A stretch of 39,271 nt of DNA from an uncultured Anaerolineales bacterium (GTDB taxonomy: Bacteria; Chloroflexota; Anaerolineae; Anaerolineales; UBA6663): contig CALFZO010000120.1 of NCBI GenBank assembly GCA_937952305.1, forward strand, positions 1 to 39,271, read 5' to 3'. Under the pieces are notes generated by a model. That model worked only from the letters and a program-made list of their open reading frames with translations, did not search any database and was not told the origin of the DNA. The position numbers and the translations under genes are program-made. This document shows, one piece after another, positions 35,670 through 39,271 of the stretch. Numbering within the stretch: the stretch's first letter is position 1; every line of letters begins with the position of its first letter.

Positions 35670-37145
35670 TTATGCCGTGGGGCGGCGCAGGTATTGGCCG
35701 CGGGCCGGGCCGACCACCTGGCTGCCGTCGTACACCACCTGGCCGCGCAGGAACGTCGTCTTCACGCGCCCGGTCAAGGTCTGGCCCTCAAACGGCGTGT
35801 AGCCCTGGCCGGACTCAGACTCGGCCGCACGCACGACGAAGCTCTCATGCGGGTCCACCAGCACCAGGTCGGCGTCATAGCCGACGGCGATGTCGCCTTT
35901 GGCGGCCAGCCCGAAGCGCTGAGCCGGATTCCAACTCAATACCTCGGCCATGTGGTTGTAAGACATCCCGCGCCGGCTGCCCTCGCTCAGCACGCCGGAG
36001 AGCAGGTACTCGGTGCCCCCAAAGCCGGACTTGGCCAGCCAGATGTTGTCCGGGTCGGCGGCGCTGACCTTGTGCTCGGTCGCGCAGCAGGCGTGGTCGC
36101 TCACGATCCAATCCAGCTTGCGGTTGAGCAGGGCCTGCCACAGATACTCGACATCCGCGCGCGGCCGGATGGGCGGGTTGACCTTGGCCCGCGCGCCGGC
36201 CGGCGAGTCGACGTCCAGCAGGAGGTGCCCCACCGTGACCTCGCGCCGGAAGTTCACGTGCGGAAAGACGGCCTGCATGGTCAGCGCCGCCTCCACCGCC
36301 TTGCGCGAGCTGAGGTGCAGCAGATTGATGTTCAGGCAGTTGGTCTCGTTCGCCAGGTAGGCCGCAATCCAGACCGCCAGGCCTTCGGAGTGCGGCGGCC
36401 GCGCCGCGCTGTAGGCCGGCAGTCCGGTCAGCTGGCCGTCGCGCTCCACCAGGCGCGTGTAGGCGGTGAGGATGTCGGCCAGTTCGCAGTGCAGGCTGAC
36501 GCTGACCGCGTCCGCCTTCTGCGGGTGCGCGGCCATCAGGCGCTGGGCCGAGCGCATGATGAACTCGAAGTGCGCCAGGTCATAGCGGTCGTCCGGCGCG
36601 ATCATCAGGAACTCGTTCTGCTTATCAGACTTGCCGTGCAGGCCGTAACCGCCGTAGAACATGAAGATCTTGAACGACGCCACGCCGTGCTCAGTGAGCA
36701 ACAGCTCCATCTCGTCGATGTGGCCCGGCGCGATCGGGGCGACGTGATAGGCATAGTCCACCCAGAAGTTGCCGGCCGAGCGCCGCAGCACCTCCGGGAA
36801 GAACTCGCGGTACGGGCCGCCGCGGTTGAGATAGTACTGGCCGGTGCGGATGTAGTTGAGGCTGGTGGTGACGCCGCCCATGGCCGCGGCGCGGCTCTCG
36901 GTGACGGCGTCCTGCTCCAGCGGCGCGTAGATGCCAATGTGCATGTGCGCGTCCACCAGCCCCGGAAATCCAAGCCGCCCGCGCGCGTCGAAGACGGCCC
37001 GGCCCTGCTCGGCCGGGATCTCGGGCGCCAACCGCGCGAAGCGGCCACTCTGGACGCCGATATCCAGCCGATCGACCGCGGTCTGGCGCGGCCGCACGAC
37101 GCGCACGTTCTTGAGGACGAGATCGTAGACGGGGGTGTCGCTCAT
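35670..37145 (-). CDS. Cyclic amidohydrolase (dihydropyrimidinase/dihydroorotase/allantoinase type)
   Basis: A 491-residue binuclear-metal amidohydrolase that opens cyclic amides or imides. Metal and catalytic motifs: DAHMHIG with His67/His69, Lys159 in SFKIFMFYGG (carbamylated bridging lysine), His219 in SLHCE, His277 in LLHLSS and Asp350 in IVSDHACC. KVNPPIRP at 321-328 is typical of the dihydroorotase/allantoinase/hydantoinase group. Start is the ATG at 37145 with GGAGAG upstream. Genes around it encode CoA and acyl-CoA chemistry rather than pyrimidine synthesis, so a catabolic ring-opening role is more likely. Confidence 0.92.
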   Translation of the reverse strand: MSDTPVYDLVLKNVRVVRPRQTAVDRLDIGVQSGRFARLAPEIPAEQGRAVFDARGRLGFPGLVDAHMHIGIYAPLEQDAVTESRAAAMGGVTTSLNYIRTGQYYLNRGGPYREFFPEVLRRSAGNFWVDYAYHVAPIAPGHIDEMELLLTEHGVASFKIFMFYGGYGLHGKSDKQNEFLMIAPDDRYDLAHFEFIMRSAQRLMAAHPQKADAVSVSLHCELADILTAYTRLVERDGQLTGLPAYSAARPPHSEGLAVWIAAYLANETNCLNINLLHLSSRKAVEAALTMQAVFPHVNFRREVTVGHLLLDVDSPAGARAKVNPPIRPRADVEYLWQALLNRKLDWIVSDHACCATEHKVSAADPDNIWLAKSGFGGTEYLLSGVLSEGSRRGMSYNHMAEVLSWNPAQRFGLAAKGDIAVGYDADLVLVDPHESFVVRAAESESGQGYTPFEGQTLTGRVKTTFLRGQVVYDGSQVVGPARGQYLRRPTA

Positions 37146-37171
37146 GCCACTCTCCACAAACGCCGGCGCAA

Positions 37172-38389
37172 TCAGGCGCGCTCCGGCTGGCAGGTGATGA
37201 CGCCGGCCTCCGCCAGCGCGGCAATCTCAGCTTCAGCGTAGCCGGCCTCGCGCAGCAGCGCGGCCGAATGCGCGCCCACCGCCGGCGGGTCCTGGCGCAG
37301 GTCAAAGGGCTGGCCCTGCAGCTGGACCGGCAGCCGCGGGAGTTGTGTGACCTGGCCGTCCGGCAGCCGCGTCGGCAGCAGCGCCCCGCTGGCCGCCAGG
37401 TGCGGGTCGGCGAACAGATCCTCGGGGCGAGCCACCGGCGCAAACGGCACCTCGGCCCGCTCGCAGCGCTCCAGGATCACGGCCCGGGGCAGCGTCGCCA
37501 ACCAGGCTTCCAGCTCCGGCAGCAGCCAGTCGCGCGCGGCGATGCGGTCGTTGTTGGTGGCCAGGCGCGGGTCATCGCGCAGGTCCGGGCGCTCGAAGAC
37601 CTCGCAGAAGCGCCGCCAATGCCGGTCGCTGGTCAGGCCGACGAAAACCAACTCGCCATCGCGGCTGCGAAAGGGGCGGTAGACCGACCAGGCGCTGACG
37701 CGCGCCGGCATAGGCGGCACCGGCTGGCCGGACACGGCAGCATAGGCCATGTGGTGGCCCATCAGAAAGGCGGCCGTCTCAAACAGGCCGCTCTGCACCA
37801 GTTGGCCCTGGCCTGTCTGGTCGCGCTCGCGCAGCGCCACCAGCACGCCCAGGGCCGCGCACATTCCGCCCATCACGTCGACCACAGAAGCCCCGGCCCG
37901 CAGCGGCTGCCCGACCGGGCCGGTCATGTAGGCCAGGCCGCTCATCATTTGAACGACCTCGTCGAGGGCATGGCGCTGCGCGTACGGGCCGGGCAGAAAA
38001 CCCTTGAGCGCGCAGTAGATCAGGCGCGGGTTGAGCGCGCGCAAAGCCTCAGAGCCGTAGCCGAGGCGCTCCATGGTGCCGGGCGCGAAGTTCTCTATGA
38101 CCACGTCGGCTGTGCGCGCCAACCGCTGCACCAGCGCCCGCCCGGCCTCGGCCTTGAGGTCTACGGCCAGGCTGCGCTTGTTGCGGTTGAAGAACGGGAA
38201 GTAGCCCAGGCCGAAGCCCTTCAGGCGGCGGGTGTCGTCGCCGTCCGGCTTCTCGATCTTGATGACATCGGCGCCCAGGTCGGCCAGCACCAGGCCACAG
38301 GCTGGGCCGAGCACGGCATGTGCAAACTCCAGGACGCGCACGCCGGCCAGCGGCTGCGGCCGGGCGCCGTCAGAAGCGATAGTCGCCAT
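37172..38389 (-). CDS. CaiB/BaiF-family (class III) CoA-transferase
   Basis: A 405-residue CoA-transferase that moves CoA between carboxylic acids without a covalent ping-pong thioester release. N-terminal GVRVLEFAHAVLGPACGLVL, then ADLGADVIKIEKPDGDD, NRNKRSLAVDLK and VVIENFAPGTMERLG; the catalytic aspartate is probably Asp143 in HALDEVVQMMSG. The C-terminal linker/EVPFAPVARPEDLF region is normal. It overlaps leuD by 20 bases at its start and sits 26 bases before the amidohydrolase. Substrate unknown; neighbours suggest a branched or unsaturated dicarboxylate. Confidence 0.95.
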   Translation of the reverse strand: MATIASDGARPQPLAGVRVLEFAHAVLGPACGLVLADLGADVIKIEKPDGDDTRRLKGFGLGYFPFFNRNKRSLAVDLKAEAGRALVQRLARTADVVIENFAPGTMERLGYGSEALRALNPRLIYCALKGFLPGPYAQRHALDEVVQMMSGLAYMTGPVGQPLRAGASVVDVMGGMCAALGVLVALRERDQTGQGQLVQSGLFETAAFLMGHHMAYAAVSGQPVPPMPARVSAWSVYRPFRSRDGELVFVGLTSDRHWRRFCEVFERPDLRDDPRLATNNDRIAARDWLLPELEAWLATLPRAVILERCERAEVPFAPVARPEDLFADPHLAASGALLPTRLPDGQVTQLPRLPVQLQGQPFDLRQDPPAVGAHSAALLREAGYAEAEIAALAEAGVITCQPERA

Positions 38390-38906
38390 GTTTCACCAGA
38401 AAGTTGACCAGCCCGCCCTCGCGCAGGATCGCCACCATCACCGCCGGCAAGCGCGTGGCCGTATAGCTGTGGCCGGTGGCCAGGTCGGTGACCACGCCCT
38501 CGGCCAGATCCACGCGCAGCGGACCGGCGCCCGTGAGGGCGTGGTCCGGGGCTTCCACCAGCGGCAGGCCGATGTTGATGGCGTTGCGGAAGAACAGGCG
38601 GGCAAAGGACCGGGCCACCACGCCCGCCACGCCGGCCGCCTTCAGGGCCAGCGGCGCCTGCTCACGCGATGAGCCGCAGCCGAAATTGCGGCCGGCCACC
38701 AGCAGGTCGCCGGGCTGCACGCGGCGGCTGAAGTCGGGGTCCAGGTCCTCCAGGACATGCCGCGCCAATTCAGCGAGCTGCAGCGTTTTGGTGTACTTGC
38801 CCGGGATGATGCGGTCGGTGTCGATGTTGTCGCCGTAGACGTGGGCGCGGCCGGTGAGAGTGGCCAGGCCGGAGCGGGAGGCGGGTTCTGTATTGGGCGG
38901 GGTCAT
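38370..38906 (-). CDS. Aconitase-family dehydratase small subunit, LeuD-like
   Basis: A 178-residue swivel subunit of the 3-isopropylmalate dehydratase/homoaconitase/dimethylmalate dehydratase group. VYGDNIDTDRIIPGKYTKT (23-41) and NFGCGSSREQAP (74-85) are conserved. The specificity loop reads YTKT after DRIIPGK, where many LeuD proteins have YLxT-type residues, so leucine biosynthesis is not assured. The short archaeal-type length fits a subunit paired with a separate large subunit. It overlaps the large-subunit stop (ATGA) and the CoA-transferase start. Confidence 0.93.
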   Translation of the reverse strand: MTPPNTEPASRSGLATLTGRAHVYGDNIDTDRIIPGKYTKTLQLAELARHVLEDLDPDFSRRVQPGDLLVAGRNFGCGSSREQAPLALKAAGVAGVVARSFARLFFRNAINIGLPLVEAPDHALTGAGPLRVDLAEGVVTDLATGHSYTATRLPAVMVAILREGGLVNFLVKHGDYRF

Positions 38907-39271
38907 GGTGTCAGGTCGGCCGGCTCGGCGATGCAGCCGGCAACGGCGGAGGCCGCCACCACCGCCGGCGAGGCCAGGTAGATGTCGCTGTTCGGGTTGC
39001 CCATGCGCCCGCGGAAATTGCGATTGGTGCTGGAGATCACCACTTCGCCGTCGCCGGGCACGCCGTTGTGCGAGCCCACGCACGGCCCGCAGCCCGAGGT
39101 GATGAAGGTGGCGCCGGCCTCGGCCAGGACCCCGGCCGTGCCATCCGCCAGCGCGGCGCTGAAGACGCGCCGCGAGGCCGGGGCGATGATCAGACGCACC
39201 CCCGGCGCCAGGCGCCGGCCTCTGAGCACCGCGGCCGCGGCCTGCAGGTCCTCCAGCCGGCTGTTCGTGCA
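38903..39271 (-). CDS. Aconitase-family dehydratase large subunit, LeuC-like (partial)
   Basis: Only the C-terminal 122 residues are in the window; the start lies beyond position 39271. The first visible residues are CTNSRLEDLQ, the first cluster cysteine motif, and SGCGPCVG supplies the other two 4Fe-4S cysteines, followed by STNRNFRGRMG, the substrate/cluster segment of the family. Its stop overlaps leuD as ATGA. Leucine, homoaconitate or methylmalate-type substrates cannot be told apart from this part. Confidence 0.93.
   Translation of the reverse strand, partial: CTNSRLEDLQAAAAVLRGRRLAPGVRLIIAPASRRVFSAALADGTAGVLAEAGATFITSGCGPCVGSHNGVPGDGEVVISSTNRNFRGRMGNPNSDIYLASPAVVAASAVAGCIAEPADLTP

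Noticed and set aside
35670..37145. Pyrimidine-biosynthesis dihydroorotase (pyrC)
   Set aside because: Motifs are shared across the whole amidohydrolase group and no pyr genes are adjacent; the CoA-linked neighbours argue for catabolism.

Overview
The window is GC-rich, densely coded bacterial chromosome with no rRNA, tRNA, phage or insertion-sequence genes that I can see. The combination of a mevalonate-pathway decarboxylase, a site-2 protease, a DarA-type PII-like pair, an orphan TadE-like protein and a large oxidoreductase/CoA operon fits a Chloroflexota (Anaerolineae-like) organism best. That placement is inference from gene content, not from a marker gene. I find about 36 protein genes; the last, leuC-like, runs off the right edge.

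Layout. 53-9845: diphosphomevalonate (or phosphomevalonate) decarboxylase; a run of site-2 protease, HEAT-repeat protein and AEC permease; a secreted HExxH peptidase; acylphosphatase; a FecR-domain protein; then radC on the minus strand, a membrane zinc-ribbon protein and NADP isocitrate dehydrogenase. 9950-15201: aceK (isocitrate dehydrogenase kinase/phosphatase), separated from icd by a strong terminator, then phosphoglycerate mutase, an AAC(3)-fold acetyltransferase, sufE, two PII-like genes of the cyclic-di-AMP receptor family, and a sirtuin. 15204-18788: a GH31 glycosidase (minus) and a Gfo/Idh/MocA oxidoreductase. 18810-24605: a TadE-like protein, then a tight plus-strand run (methyltransferase, kynureninase, TlpA thioredoxin, Lgt-like membrane protein, FAD amine oxidase), and an unrecognised 299-residue protein. 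24696-27358 (minus): phosphoglucomutase and mannose-6-phosphate isomerase. 27755-30087: PfkB kinase overlapping a GH4 glycosidase. 30183-33424: a two-gene membrane operon divergent from an OmpR-type response regulator and histidine kinase. 33753-39271 (minus): leuC-leuD-like dehydratase, class III CoA-transferase, cyclic amidohydrolase, acyl-CoA dehydrogenase and a small unknown protein, mostly overlapping or closely spaced.

How genes fit together. icd and aceK form a substrate-regulator pair: the phosphorylatable serine context is intact in Icd, and the main ATP-binding and catalytic residues are present in AceK. pgm and manA interconvert sugar phosphates, with GH31, GH4 and PfkB genes nearby for carbohydrate use. 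The minus-strand operon at the right end looks like a catabolic route for a cyclic amide or imide that passes through a CoA thioester and a hydratable dicarboxylate; its substrate cannot be read from sequence. Many junctions are 4-nt stop/start overlaps, including TTGA and GTGA versions that use non-ATG starts.

Non-coding structure: three clear Rho-independent terminators, several TATAAT-type promoter elements (a GGTATAATC form occurs three times), and two inverted copies of a short palindromic-ended repeat in the two longest intergenic gaps. No CRISPR array or obvious defence system is present.
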